Origin: Burkholderia humptydooensis
Lineage (GTDB): Bacteria > Pseudomonadota > Gammaproteobacteria > Burkholderiales > Burkholderiaceae
Reading direction: 5' to 3'
NCBI RefSeq assembly: GCF_001513745.1
Contig: NZ_CP013380.1
Coordinates: forward strand, 1,922,001-1,986,000
Length of the DNA: 64,000 nucleotides
Positions 7,756 to 17,044 of this stretch are shown here, one piece after another (position 1 is the first letter of the stretch; every line of letters starts with the position of its first letter). A model generated the notes under the pieces. The model was not told the DNA's origin. It searched no databases and was given only the letters and a program-made list of their open reading frames with translations. Both the position numbers and the translations under genes were made by a program.

Positions 7756-10700
7756 TCAGGCTCCCGAAGGCGTGGCGGGCGGCTCCGGATCGCGCTCGTC
7801 CGGCTTCACGCGGAACCACGCGGCATAGAGCGCCGGCAGGAAGAAGAGCGTGAGCACGGTCGCGCTCGTGATGCCGCCCATCAGCGCGGTCGCCATCGGG
7901 CCGAAGAAGTTCGAGCGCAACAGCGGAATCAGCGCGAGCACGGCGGCCGCGGCCGTCAGCGTGATCGGCCGGAAGCGCCGCACGGTCGCGCCGACGATCG
8001 CGTCGAAGCGGCCGTGCCCGGAGGCGATGTCCTGCTCGATCTGGTCGACGAGAATCACCGAGTTGCGCATGATGATCCCGAACATCGCGATCACGCCGAG
8101 CATCGCGACGAAGCCGAACGGCTTGCCGAACAGGAGCAGCGTGCCGACGACGCCGATCATCCCGAGCGGCGCGGTCAACACGACCATCAGCACGCGCGAG
8201 AAGCTCTGCAACTGGATCATCAGGAGCGTCAGCACGGCGATCACCATCAGCGGCATCTGCGCGTTGATCGACGTCTGGCCCTTCGCGCTTTCCTCGACGG
8301 AGCCGCCGATCTCGATCCGGTAGCCGACGGGCAACTGCGCGCGCAGCGCGTCGAGCTTCGCGTTGATCGCATGCGTGACGTCGATCCCTTGCGCGCCCGC
8401 CGTCACGTCGGACTGCACGGTGATCGTCGGCTGGCGGTCGCGCTCCCAGACGACGCCGTACTCGAGCGTGTCGTGGAAGCGCCCGAGCGAGCCGAGCGGC
8501 ACGGGGCCGCCCGGCGTCGGCATCGCGAGGCTCGCGAGATTCGCCGGGTCGACGCGCTGCGCGCGCGGCGCGCGCAGATCGACGGCGATCAGCTTGTCGC
8601 GCTCGCGGTATTGCGTGACCGTCGTGCCGGACAGCGTCATCGCGAGGAAGCTCGCGACGTCCTGCGAGCTCACGTTCAGCTCGCGCGCCTTGTGCTGGTC
8701 GAGCTCGAAGCGCACCGAGCGCTCGGCGGGCTCGTCCCAGTCGAACTGGACGTTGGTCGCGCGCGCGTCGGCGCGCATCGTCGCCGCGACCTTCTCCGAG
8801 ATCGCGCGCACGCTCGCGATGCTGTCGCCGCTCACGCGGAACTGCACCGGATAGCCGACGGGCGGGCCGTTCTCGAGCCGCGAGATCCGCGTGCGCACCG
8901 CCGGGAACTGGTCGCGCAGCACGCTCGCGAGCCAGGCCGAGAGCTTCTCGCGTTGCTCGACCGATTTCGCGGTGATCACGAACTGGGCGAAGTTCGGCAA
9001 TTGCAGTTGCTGATCGAGCGGCAGGTAGAAGCGCGGCGCGCCGGAGCCGACGAAGTTCACCGCGTGATCGATCTCCGGCCGTTTCTCGATCAGCTTCTCG
9101 AAGCGCTCGGCCTGCTTGAGCGTCGCGTCGAACGACGCGCCTTCGGGCAGCCGCAGGTCGACGAGCAGCTCGGGGCGGTCCGAGCTCGGGAAGAACTGCT
9201 GCGGCACGAGCGAGAAGCCCGCGAGCGCGACGACGAACAGCGCGATCGTGATCGCGAGCACGACGAAGCGCCGCTCGATGCACCACTTGATCCACACGCG
9301 CAGCCGCGTGTAGAAGCGCGTGTCGTAGATGTCGTGGCCGTGCTCGTGGCCGTGCGCGGCGTCGGGCACGTGCGGCGCGCCGCCTGCGGCGTGTTTCGAC
9401 GGATGCTTGCGCTCGGGCAGCATGTGGTAGCCGAGGAGGGGGATCAGCACGACCGCCGCGAACCACGACGCGATCAGCGCGATCGCCGACACCTCGAAGA
9501 TCGAGCGCGTGTATTCGCCCGTGCTCGACTTCGCGAGCGCGATCGGCAGAAAGCCGGACACCGTGACGAGCGTGCCCGTGAGCATCGGAAACGCGGTGCT
9601 CGTGTACGCGAACGCGGCGGCGCGCGCGCGGCTGAAGCCCTGTTCGAGCTTCACGGCCATCATCTCGACCGCGATGATCGCGTCGTCGACGAGCAGGCCG
9701 AGCGCGAGCACGAGCGTGCCGAGCGACACCTTGTGCAGCCCGATGTCGAACAGATACATGAAGAGCGCGGTGACGGCGAGCACGACGGGGATCGAGATCA
9801 CGACGACCATCCCGGTGCGCAGGCCGAGCGACACGAGGCTCACGATCAGCACGATCGCGACCGCCTCGGCGACCGCCTCGAGGAAGTCGTCGACCGAGCG
9901 CGACACCGCGTGCGGCATGCTCGACACTTCGGTGAGCTTGAGGCCCGCCGGCAGTTGCGCCTGCAGCGCCTTCGAGCTCGCGTCGAGCGCCTTGCCGAGC
10001 CGGATCACGTCGCCGCCCGGCTGCATCGTGACGCCGATGCCGAGCACCGCGCGGCCGTTCGATCGCATCTGCGTGACGGGCGGGTCGTCGTAGCCGCGCT
10101 TGATCGTCGCGAGGTCGCCCAACCGGAACGTGCGGCCGTTCACGCGGATCAGCGTGTCGGCGATCGCGTCGACGCTCTCGTACTGGCCGCTCGGCCGGAT
10201 GAACACGCGATCGTGCGTGGCCGTGAGCACGCCCGGCGACGACACGTCGTTCTGCGCGTTGATCGCCTGCGCGATCTGCTGCGGCGAGATCCCGAGCCGC
10301 GCAAGCCGCGTGTTGTCGATCTCGACGAAGATCCGCTGGTCGGGGTCGCCGAAGTAGTCGACCTTCGCGACGCCCGGCACGCGCAGCAGCACGACGCGCA
10401 ACTGGTCCGCGTAGTCGTGCAGTTGCGCGGGCGAGAAGCCGTCGCCTTCGAGCGTGTAGATGTTCGTGTAGACGTCGCCGAATTCGTCGTTGAAGAACGG
10501 GCCCTGGACGCCGGGCGGCAGCGTCATCGAGATGTCGCCCACCTTCTTGCGCGCCTGGTACCAGGTTTCCGGCACGTCCTTCACGGGCGCCGAATCCTTC
10601 ATCGCGAAGAAAAGCAGCGATTCGCCGGGCCGCGAGTAGCTGCGCAGATAGTCGATCGCGGGCATTTCCTGCAGCTTGCGGCCGATCCGGTCGGTGACCT

Positions 10701-10914
10701 GCTCCTGCACCTGGCGCGCGGTCGCGCCGGGCCAGAACGTGCGGATCACCATCACGCGGAACGTGAACGGCGGGTCTTCCGATTGCGCGAGACGCGAGTA
10801 GGCGAGGATGCCCGCGATCGTCGCGAGCGCGATCAGGTAGATGACGAGCGCCTGATGACGCAGCGCCCACGCGGACAGGTTGAAGCGTCCGCCTTCTTCT
10901 CGGCCCGCCATCAT
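7756..10914 (-). CDS. RND multidrug efflux pump, inner-membrane subunit
   Basis: About 1052-residue HAE1-like resistance-nodulation-division transporter driven by protons. TM1 lies near residue 20, large periplasmic loops follow TM1 and TM7, and TM4 carries GLLVDDAIIAVE with the two proton-relay aspartates. In TM10 the relay lysine of AcrB is replaced by Arg in GIIMRNSVILVDQ, which I believe is normal for the TriC-like subgroup. A His-rich cytoplasmic loop (around HVPDAAHGHEHGHD) follows TM6. The start ATG at 10914 overlaps the stop of the adaptor gene by 4 nt; a second ATG follows directly. Together with the adaptor and outer-membrane factor it forms a full tripartite pump, likely repressed by the divergent TetR protein. 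Confidence 0.93.
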   Translation of the reverse strand: MMAGREEGGRFNLSAWALRHQALVIYLIALATIAGILAYSRLAQSEDPPFTFRVMVIRTFWPGATARQVQEQVTDRIGRKLQEMPAIDYLRSYSRPGESLLFFAMKDSAPVKDVPETWYQARKKVGDISMTLPPGVQGPFFNDEFGDVYTNIYTLEGDGFSPAQLHDYADQLRVVLLRVPGVAKVDYFGDPDQRIFVEIDNTRLARLGISPQQIAQAINAQNDVSSPGVLTATHDRVFIRPSGQYESVDAIADTLIRVNGRTFRLGDLATIKRGYDDPPVTQMRSNGRAVLGIGVTMQPGGDVIRLGKALDASSKALQAQLPAGLKLTEVSSMPHAVSRSVDDFLEAVAEAVAIVLIVSLVSLGLRTGMVVVISIPVVLAVTALFMYLFDIGLHKVSLGTLVLALGLLVDDAIIAVEMMAVKLEQGFSRARAAAFAYTSTAFPMLTGTLVTVSGFLPIALAKSSTGEYTRSIFEVSAIALIASWFAAVVLIPLLGYHMLPERKHPSKHAAGGAPHVPDAAHGHEHGHDIYDTRFYTRLRVWIKWCIERRFVVLAITIALFVVALAGFSLVPQQFFPSSDRPELLVDLRLPEGASFDATLKQAERFEKLIEKRPEIDHAVNFVGSGAPRFYLPLDQQLQLPNFAQFVITAKSVEQREKLSAWLASVLRDQFPAVRTRISRLENGPPVGYPVQFRVSGDSIASVRAISEKVAATMRADARATNVQFDWDEPAERSVRFELDQHKARELNVSSQDVASFLAMTLSGTTVTQYRERDKLIAVDLRAPRAQRVDPANLASLAMPTPGGPVPLGSLGRFHDTLEYGVVWERDRQPTITVQSDVTAGAQGIDVTHAINAKLDALRAQLPVGYRIEIGGSVEESAKGQTSINAQMPLMVIAVLTLLMIQLQSFSRVLMVVLTAPLGMIGVVGTLLLFGKPFGFVAMLGVIAMFGIIMRNSVILVDQIEQDIASGHGRFDAIVGATVRRFRPITLTAAAAVLALIPLLRSNFFGPMATALMGGITSATVLTLFFLPALYAAWFRVKPDERDPEPPATPSGA

Positions 10915-12026
10915 GACGCGACATCCTCCGGGTGCAGCGGCGGCACCGCGCGCACCTTCTCGCCCGCGCTCACCGTATGCACGCCTTGCAGCACGACGCG
11001 CTCGCCCGGCTGGATTCCGCCCGACACAGTCACCGTGCGCTCGTTGTAGCGGACGATGTCGACGCGGCGCAGCTCGAGCGTGTCGTCCTGCTTGCGCACG
11101 ACCCACAGCGCGGGCGCGTTGCCCGCGTGGAAGAGCGCCGTGGACGGCAGCGTGAAGCGCGTCTGCGCGCTCGCGTTGTCCGATGCGCCGGACGAGAACG
11201 CGACGTTCGCGGTCATCCCGAGCCGCACCGCGGCGTCGGGCTGCGCGAGCGTGAGCTTTACGCGGTACGTGCGGCTTTGCGGATCGGCGGCGGGCGCGAT
11301 CTCGCGCACGCGCGCGTCGAACGCGCGGCCGGGCAGCGCCGGCAGCGTGACGCGCGCCGCGTGGCCCGGCGTGAGGAGGGGCAGCTCGCTTTCCGGCGCG
11401 TCGGTGACGACGTCGACGTCGCCCGACCACGCGAGCTGATAGACCGGCTGGCCGGCGGACACGTTCTGCCCGGTGTCGGCCTGCTCGGCGGTGATGTAGC
11501 CCGCGTGATCGGCGACGAGCGTCGCGTACTGCAACTGGTTCTTCGCGAGCGCGAGCTGCTGCGCGGCCTGGTCGCGCTGCGCGCGCGCGGACGCGTAGGC
11601 GTTCTCGGTCTGCTCGAGCTGGGCGGGCGCGATCAGGCTCTCGCGCGACTGCGCGCGGTCGCGCTCGAGCTGCTGCTGCGCGAACGTGAGCGCGTGCGTC
11701 GCGGCGTCGAGCTGCGCCTGCGCGCTCGCCGCGTTCTTCGCGACGTCGGACGTGTCGAGCAGTGCGACGATCTGGCCTGGCTTCACGGCGTCGCCGAGGC
11801 GCACCTTGCGCTCGACGATCTTGCCGGCGATGCGGAACGACAGCGGCGTCGCATAGCGCGGCTGGATCTCGCCGGGCAGCGACACGGCGGCGGCGGCGCC
11901 GTCCGCCCGGGCCGGCACCGCGACGACGGGGCGCGGCGCGCTCGGCGCGGCTTCCTTGCGGTGACAGGCGGCAACGATGAGCGCGACGCCGATCAGCAGC
12001 GCGGCGCGAGAACCGGAACGATTCAC
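10911..12026 (-). CDS. RND efflux periplasmic adaptor (membrane fusion protein), lipoprotein
   Basis: 371-residue HlyD/AcrA-type adaptor that bridges pump and outer-membrane channel. The GTG start at 12026 gives a lipoprotein signal, LLIGVALIVAAC, whose cysteine would be lipidated; the frame extends upstream without signal character. A beta-barrel/lipoyl half-motif precedes the coiled-coil hairpin (about 95-165), and the second lipoyl half (LVADHAGYITAEQADTGQNV) follows it. GAGGGG precedes the start. It is the first gene of the operon and is transcribed from a promoter interlocked with that of the divergent tetR gene. Confidence 0.92.
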   Translation of the reverse strand: MNRSGSRAALLIGVALIVAACHRKEAAPSAPRPVVAVPARADGAAAAVSLPGEIQPRYATPLSFRIAGKIVERKVRLGDAVKPGQIVALLDTSDVAKNAASAQAQLDAATHALTFAQQQLERDRAQSRESLIAPAQLEQTENAYASARAQRDQAAQQLALAKNQLQYATLVADHAGYITAEQADTGQNVSAGQPVYQLAWSGDVDVVTDAPESELPLLTPGHAARVTLPALPGRAFDARVREIAPAADPQSRTYRVKLTLAQPDAAVRLGMTANVAFSSGASDNASAQTRFTLPSTALFHAGNAPALWVVRKQDDTLELRRVDIVRYNERTVTVSGGIQPGERVVLQGVHTVSAGEKVRAVPPLHPEDVAS

Positions 12027-12142
12027 GGTGACCCCTCGAACAGGAGAAAACGGAAAAACCGGCAAGCCGGATGCGCTTGCCCGGCGTCGTGCGCGGCAAA
12101 AACAAAACAGGCAAAACAATCGGCGCGCACGTTGCCGACTTG

Positions 12143-12191
12143 TTGACAAAAACTTGGCTGAATTCTAATACGGGGTTGTATCTGAATGCAA
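12143..12191. promoter_or_regulatory. overlapping divergent promoters of efflux operon and tetR
   Basis: On the + strand TTGACA (12143-12148), a 17-nt spacer and TAATAC (12166-12171) point to tetR. On the minus strand TTGCAT (12191-12186), an 18-nt spacer and TAGAAT (12167-12162) point to the efflux operon. The two -10 boxes overlap. ATAC-N6-GTAT (12168-12181) sits inside and could be part of the TetR operator. One bound repressor could therefore shut both promoters. Confidence 0.65.
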
Positions 12192-12231
12192 AGATGTTTT
12201 GATTCGCGAGAAGATGCTAGACTTCCCGGCC

Positions 12232-12852
12232 ATGAAGCCAATCCGCCTGACTCGAGAACAAAGCAAGGATTTGACGCGCGAGCGTCTGCTGAGCGCTGCG
12301 CACGCCACATTCACGAAGAAGGGGTACGTGGCGACGAGCGTCGAGGACATCGCGTCGGCGGCGGGCTACACGCGCGGCGCGTTCTATTCGAACTTTCGCG
12401 GCAAGGCCGAGCTGCTGCTCGAGCTGCTCAGGCGCGATCACGAAGAGGCGGAAGCGGATCTGCAAAAGATCTTCGAGAGCGGCGGCACGCGCGAGCAGAT
12501 GGAGGCGCACGCGCTCGAGTATTACAGCCAGTTCTTCCGCAACAGCCCGGCGTTCCTGTTGTGGGGCGAAGCGAAGCTGCAGGCGACGCGCGACGCGAAG
12601 TTCCGCGCGCGCTTCAACGAGTTCGTGAAGGAAAAGCGCGACCGCTTCACGCACTACATCCTGACGTTCGCCGACCGCGTGGGCACGCCGCTCCTGCTGC
12701 CCGCCGACGTGCTCGCGCTCGGGCTGATGAGCCTGTGCGACGGCGTGCAGTCGTACCACGCGGCCGATCCGAGACACGTGACGGGCGATACCACGCAGCA
12801 GGTGCTCGCCGGCTTCTTCGCGCGCGTCGTGCTCGGGCGCGCGCCGGACTGA
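12232..12852 (+). CDS. TetR family repressor of the divergent RND operon
   Basis: 206-residue regulator. The N-terminal TetR HTH (about 12-60) includes ATSVEDIASAAGYTRGAFYSNF, and the rest is the variable helical ligand-binding domain. The ATG at 12232 is preferred over upstream in-frame starts because TetR proteins usually begin 10-15 residues before the HTH. The gene is divergent from the RND pump operon with interlocking promoters, so it probably represses the pump and itself. The ligand is unknown. Confidence 0.88.
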   Translation: MKPIRLTREQSKDLTRERLLSAAHATFTKKGYVATSVEDIASAAGYTRGAFYSNFRGKAELLLELLRRDHEEAEADLQKIFESGGTREQMEAHALEYYSQFFRNSPAFLLWGEAKLQATRDAKFRARFNEFVKEKRDRFTHYILTFADRVGTPLLLPADVLALGLMSLCDGVQSYHAADPRHVTGDTTQQVLAGFFARVVLGRAPD

Positions 12853-12910
12853 CGGCGGCCGCGCCGCGTTCGGCTTGCTTTTCCGGCGCGCCTGTCGCGG
12901 GCGAGATCGA

Positions 12911-14650
12911 TCAGCGTTCGAGATCCATGTTCATCCGGCGATACGCATCGAGGAGCGACGTCTTGTAGACGACGCCCGCGAGCGTCGGATCGTCCACGCG
13001 CTCGACAACGGGCAGCCGCTCGCCCTGGAACTGCATGAAGTGCTCGAGCGCGGTGCCGATCGGCATGTCGGGGGTGAGGAGCGGAAACGGCGTATGCAGG
13101 TAGTTCGCCGCGCGCTTGTGCGTGGTGTCGCGCTTCTCGAGCAGATCGGACGTGATGTCCTTCAGCGCGACCGCGCCGCGAAACCGCCCGGCGTCATCCG
13201 TCACGTACAGGTACTTGACCGGATATTCGAGAAACACGCGCGTCATGTCGGCCACGCTCGCCGTGAGCGGCACGACGGTCGCGGCAGGCTGGATCAGGTC
13301 ACGCATCTGCGCGGCGCGCAGGCGCGTGCGCGCCTCGTCGTCGCGGTGGCGGCGCAGCGTGATCTCGTACATCGAGGTCTTGCCGAGCGCGCGCGCCGCG
13401 AAGTACGCGACGACGCACGACATCATCAGCGGCAGCACGACCTGGTAGCTCAGCGTCATCTCGAAGATCATCAGGATCGCCATCAGCGGCGCCTGCGTCG
13501 CGCCCGCGAGGAACGCGCCCATGCCGACCATCGCATACGCGTACCACGCGGATACGTGCCCGGGCATGAGCGCGTGCAGCGCGATGCCGAACAGCGAGCC
13601 GACCACCGCGCCGACGAAGAGCGTCGGCGTGAAGATCCCGCCGACCGCGCCGGAGCCCGCCGTCGCGGCGGTCGCGATCAGCTTGAAGACGAGCACCGCG
13701 ACGAGCGCCTGCCAGGTCCACGGCGCATGCAGGATCGCGTTGACGACGCTGTAGCCGTTGCCCCAGACGTCGGGCACCCACACCGAGATCACGCCGACGA
13801 CGAGGCCGCCCGCCGCGAGCCGCACGGGCAGCGGCGCGGGCAGGCGCTTGAACTGCGTCTTCGACAGATCGAGCAGGCGCAGGAACTGCGGCGCGGCCGC
13901 GCCGCACAAGAGGCCCAGCGCGACGAAGAGCAGCACTTCCCAGCCGGCGACGGCCGGAAACACCGGCATTTGATAAGGCGGCTTGTAGCCGGCGAACTCG
14001 CGCATCACGATGTTCGCGACCACCGATGCGACGACGACGGGCCCGAAGCTCTCCATCGCGATCGAGCCGAGCACGATCTCGCAGACGAAGAACGCGCCCG
14101 CGATCGGCGCGTTGTACGCGGACGTGATCCCGGCCGCCGCGCCGCACGCGACGAGCAGGCGCAGCCGCGGCGGATCGAAGTGCGCGAAGCGTCCGACGAG
14201 CGACGCGGCGAGCGCCGCGAGCTGCACCATCGGGCCTTCGCGGCCGATCGAGCCGCCGCTGCCGATCGTGAGCAGCGACGACGCGCTGCGCCAGAGGCTC
14301 TGCCGCACCGGCACGATGCCGTCGCCGAGCGCGACGGCTTCCATGTAGTCGGTCTTGCTTTCCTTGCGCGCGCCGCGCTGCGCGACGAGCAGCACGCAGC
14401 CCGCGAGAAAGCCGCCGGCGGCGGGCAGCCAGAACCGCACCTGCCACGGCAGGCGCTTCGCCATTTCGGTGAAGCTGCCGCTCGTGCCGGAGATCGCGTG
14501 CTGGATCAGCTCGATGCCTTCGCGGAACGCGACCGTCGCGAGCGCGCCGCCGATGCCGACGATCACCGACCACACGAGCATCGTATGCGCGTCGGAAAGT
14601 CGGAACAGGGTTTGCGCGCGGGTGCGCAGCTTGAGCAGGAACGAGAGCAC
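12911..14650 (-). CDS. ClC family chloride channel/transporter with CBS domains
   Basis: About 579 residues: a ClC membrane domain with the ion-pathway motifs GSGGSIGREGP (its Glu is the gating glutamate position) and GSGAVGGIFTPTLFVG, followed by two C-terminal CBS domains (about 455-570) that usually bind adenine nucleotides. It moves chloride (or fluoride) across the inner membrane; channel versus Cl-/H+ exchanger cannot be decided here. The start is uncertain. The frame is open to an ATG at 14797, but that would overlap the 3' end of the neighbouring gene and add an Arg-rich stretch, so a GTG at 14650 just before the first helix is preferred even though its ribosome-binding site is poor. 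Confidence 0.88.
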   Translation of the reverse strand: MLSFLLKLRTRAQTLFRLSDAHTMLVWSVIVGIGGALATVAFREGIELIQHAISGTSGSFTEMAKRLPWQVRFWLPAAGGFLAGCVLLVAQRGARKESKTDYMEAVALGDGIVPVRQSLWRSASSLLTIGSGGSIGREGPMVQLAALAASLVGRFAHFDPPRLRLLVACGAAAGITSAYNAPIAGAFFVCEIVLGSIAMESFGPVVVASVVANIVMREFAGYKPPYQMPVFPAVAGWEVLLFVALGLLCGAAAPQFLRLLDLSKTQFKRLPAPLPVRLAAGGLVVGVISVWVPDVWGNGYSVVNAILHAPWTWQALVAVLVFKLIATAATAGSGAVGGIFTPTLFVGAVVGSLFGIALHALMPGHVSAWYAYAMVGMGAFLAGATQAPLMAILMIFEMTLSYQVVLPLMMSCVVAYFAARALGKTSMYEITLRRHRDDEARTRLRAAQMRDLIQPAATVVPLTASVADMTRVFLEYPVKYLYVTDDAGRFRGAVALKDITSDLLEKRDTTHKRAANYLHTPFPLLTPDMPIGTALEHFMQFQGERLPVVERVDDPTLAGVVYKTSLLDAYRRMNMDLER

Positions 14651-14759
14651 GACGGACGAGGCTCGGCGGATGAAATCGAGCGGAAGAATAGCATCGCGCC
14701 GCGTGCGCGGGGCAGACCCGGCGCACGCGGCGCGGCGGCGCGAGGAGGCGCGCGGCGGC

Positions 14760-15833
14760 TCAGCCAAGCCAGCGCTCCGTCGCGACGACGATCGCATAGC
14801 CGCCGAAGATCAGCCACGCGTACAGGATGAAGCCCGTCATCAGCGCGCGGGGCCCGGCCGCGCGGATCTGCGACATCCGCGTCTCGATGCCGAGCGCCGT
14901 CATCGCCATTGTCAGCGCGAACGTGTCGAGCGCGTTGAGCGTGCCGATCGCGGCGGCGGGCAGCATCTGCAGCGAATTCACGACGACGAAGCCGAGGAAG
15001 CCGAGCGCGAACCACGGCACCGCGAGCCTGCGGGGCGCGCCGTGGCCCGTTGCCGCCGATTGGCGGCGCGCCGAGCGGGCGAGCCACGCGCCGAGCACGA
15101 GCAGCACCGGCACGAGCAGCATCACGCGGGTCATCTTGACGATCGTCGCGACGCGCGCGACTTCCGGGCCGACGTCGCTCGCCGCGCCCACCACCTGCGC
15201 GACCTCGTGGATCGTGCCGCCGAAGAAGAGGCCCAGGCCCGTGGCGTCGAGGTGCAGCCAGCCGGCGCGGTACGCGAGCGGGTACGCGAACATCGACAGC
15301 GTGCCGAACAGCACGACGCTGCCGACCGCCATCGCGCTCTGATGCGGCTTCGAGCGCAGCGTCGATTCGAACGCGAGCACCGCGGCCGCGCCGCAGATCG
15401 CGCTGCCGGCGGCGGTCAGCAGCGCGGTGTCGCGGTCGAGCTTCATCAGCTTGATGCCGGCCCAGGTGCCGACGGCGAGCGTGCTCGCGACGACGAGCGC
15501 CGACACCGCGAGCCCCGGCACGCCGACCTGCGCGATTTCCTGCAGGCTCACGCGCAGCCCGAAGAACGCGACGGCGATCCGCAGCAGCTTGCGCGCGGAG
15601 AAATCGACGCCGGCCGCCCAGCTCGCGGGCATGCCGTCGCGCAGCAGGTTGCCGTAGAGCGCGCCCGCGATGATCCCGACGATGAGCGGGCTCAGGCCGA
15701 AATGCGCGACGGCGGGCAGTTGCGCGACGCTCGTGACGGCGAGCGCGAACAGGCCGACGAACAGGATGCCGTTGAGCCGACCGCGCATCGACGGCGCGGC
15801 GGCGCTGAGCTGGGGTGAGGTAAGCGTGGACAT
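14760..15833 (-). CDS. yeiH: YeiH/UPF0324 family membrane exporter
   Basis: 357-residue membrane protein with about ten hydrophobic segments, of the YeiH (putative sulfate exporter, UPF0324) family. The conserved signatures GSAICGAAAVLAFEST and FFGGTIHEVAQVVGAA are present. The ATG at 15833 (MSTLTSPQ) starts shortly before the first membrane helix. The divergent LysR gene is the equivalent of YeiE, which sits next to yeiH in enterobacteria, and probably controls it. Transport of sulfate or sulfite is a family-level suggestion, not visible in the sequence. Confidence 0.85.
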   Translation of the reverse strand: MSTLTSPQLSAAAPSMRGRLNGILFVGLFALAVTSVAQLPAVAHFGLSPLIVGIIAGALYGNLLRDGMPASWAAGVDFSARKLLRIAVAFFGLRVSLQEIAQVGVPGLAVSALVVASTLAVGTWAGIKLMKLDRDTALLTAAGSAICGAAAVLAFESTLRSKPHQSAMAVGSVVLFGTLSMFAYPLAYRAGWLHLDATGLGLFFGGTIHEVAQVVGAASDVGPEVARVATIVKMTRVMLLVPVLLVLGAWLARSARRQSAATGHGAPRRLAVPWFALGFLGFVVVNSLQMLPAAAIGTLNALDTFALTMAMTALGIETRMSQIRAAGPRALMTGFILYAWLIFGGYAIVVATERWLG

Positions 15834-15864
15834 GGCTTCGTTCGTTTTTGTGGTGACGGGCCTA

Positions 15865-15893
15865 ATCCTAAATTGGTTATATCGATATGAAAA
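15865..15893 (-). promoter_or_regulatory. sigma-70 promoter for yeiH with palindrome in spacer
   Basis: On the minus strand TTTTCA (15893-15888), a 17-nt spacer and TAGGAT (15870-15865) form a reasonable promoter 32 nt upstream of the yeiH ATG. The palindrome ATATCGATAT (15879-15888) fills part of the spacer and is a candidate recognition site for the divergent LysR regulator. Confidence 0.55.
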
Positions 15894-15941
15894 ATCGTCA
15901 TTTATCGTGTAAAGTATCCGGAAATCCGATATTTCAGGCCG

Positions 15942-16844
15942 ATGACCCCAGATCAACTGATAACGTTCGCCGCAGTCGCCGAGCACCGGAACATCAGCCG
16001 CGCGGCGCTCGCACTGCATCTGTCGCAGCCCGCGGTGTCCGGCCAACTGCGCCAGTTGCAGGACGAATTCGGCGAGCCGCTATACCAGCGCGACGGGCGC
16101 GGCGTGCGCCTCACGCCGGTCGGCGAGGCGCTCGCGCGCCATGCGACGCAACTGCGCGACACGTTCGCGCAGGCGCGCGCGTACCGCGACGCGGTGCGCG
16201 GGCTCGAGCGCGGCACGCTGCGGATCGGCGCGAGCACGACGCCCGCGAGCTATCTGCTGCCGTATCTGCTCGCCGCGTTCCAGCCGCTTGCGCCGGACGT
16301 CGCGATCCAGACGATGAGCGGCAACACGTCGGACGTCGTTGCGTCACTCGCGTCGCTCGACATCGCGCTGATCGAAGGGCCGCCCGGCGACGCGCTGCCG
16401 GCCGGCACGACGGTGCACGCATGGCGCGAGGACGAGATCGTCGCGATCGTGCCGGCGTCGCATCCGCTCGCCGCGCGCGGCGAGCCGGGCCGCGCGCGCG
16501 CGACGCTCGCCGCGCTCGCCGCGTATCCGCTCGTGCTGCGCGAGGCGGGCTCGGGCGTGCGCCAGCTCGTCGAGCGCGCGTTTGCGCGCGCGGCGACGCC
16601 GCTGACGGTCGCGTTCGAGATCGCGGGCGTCGAGGCGGTGAAGGAGGCGGTGCGCGCGGGGATGGGCGTCGGCTTCGTGTCCGCGATGTCGCTGCGGCAC
16701 GACGACGCGGCGCTCGCGATGGTGTCGATCGCGCCCGAGCCGCTCACGCGCCATTTCTCGATTCTCGTTGCGCACGGCGCGGCGCCGTCGCGCGTCGCGA
16801 CGCGCTTTCTCGAGCTGTGCGTCGCGCAGGCCGAGCCGGCCTGA
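15942..16844 (+). CDS. LysR family regulator divergent to yeiH (YeiE-like)
   Basis: 300-residue LysR-type regulator. The winged HTH lies at 1-60 (ITFAAVAEHRNISRAALALH, LSQPAVSGQLRQLQDEFGEP) and a periplasmic-binding-protein-like effector domain at about 90-295. It is divergent from yeiH with 108 bp between start codons, the classic arrangement in which a LysR protein controls the neighbour and itself. By analogy with YeiE it may respond to sulfite or a related anion, but the ligand is not visible. Confidence 0.88.
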   Translation: MTPDQLITFAAVAEHRNISRAALALHLSQPAVSGQLRQLQDEFGEPLYQRDGRGVRLTPVGEALARHATQLRDTFAQARAYRDAVRGLERGTLRIGASTTPASYLLPYLLAAFQPLAPDVAIQTMSGNTSDVVASLASLDIALIEGPPGDALPAGTTVHAWREDEIVAIVPASHPLAARGEPGRARATLAALAAYPLVLREAGSGVRQLVERAFARAATPLTVAFEIAGVEAVKEAVRAGMGVGFVSAMSLRHDDAALAMVSIAPEPLTRHFSILVAHGAAPSRVATRFLELCVAQAEPA

Positions 16845-16965
16845 CGAACGGCGCGGAGCGCGGCGAGGGCGCCGGCGGCACGCCGTTTGCCCACGGTCGA
16901 TGCCGAAGGTTCGCCGGCCCGTGCCTAGGGATTTCCTCTATGGTTCGCTTCAGGTGCTCGGCGCA

Positions 16966-17000
16966 CCATTCGTCCATTAACGAATGGAACCGGTTCCATT
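16966..17000 (+). promoter_or_regulatory. PtxS-type operator of the kgu operon, nested inverted repeats
   Basis: AATGGAACCGGTTCCATT (16983-17000) is a perfect 18-bp palindrome with the central CCGG of LacI-family operators, and it resembles the PtxS box in pseudomonads. It lies 44 nt upstream of the kguE start. A second inverted repeat, CCATTCGT (16966-16973) and ACGAATGG (16980-16987), overlaps its left arm by five bases. The LacI-type repressor gene at the far end of the cluster is the likely binder. Confidence 0.75.
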
Positions 17001-17044
17001 GCCGTGTTCCGACGAAACCCCGGCCGAGGAGGAGGCAAACCAGC

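Noticed and set aside
14651..14797. Longer N-terminus for the ClC channel starting at the ATG at 14797
   Set aside because: It would overlap the end of yeiH and add an Arg-rich segment with no similarity to the family; the first helix begins just after 14650.
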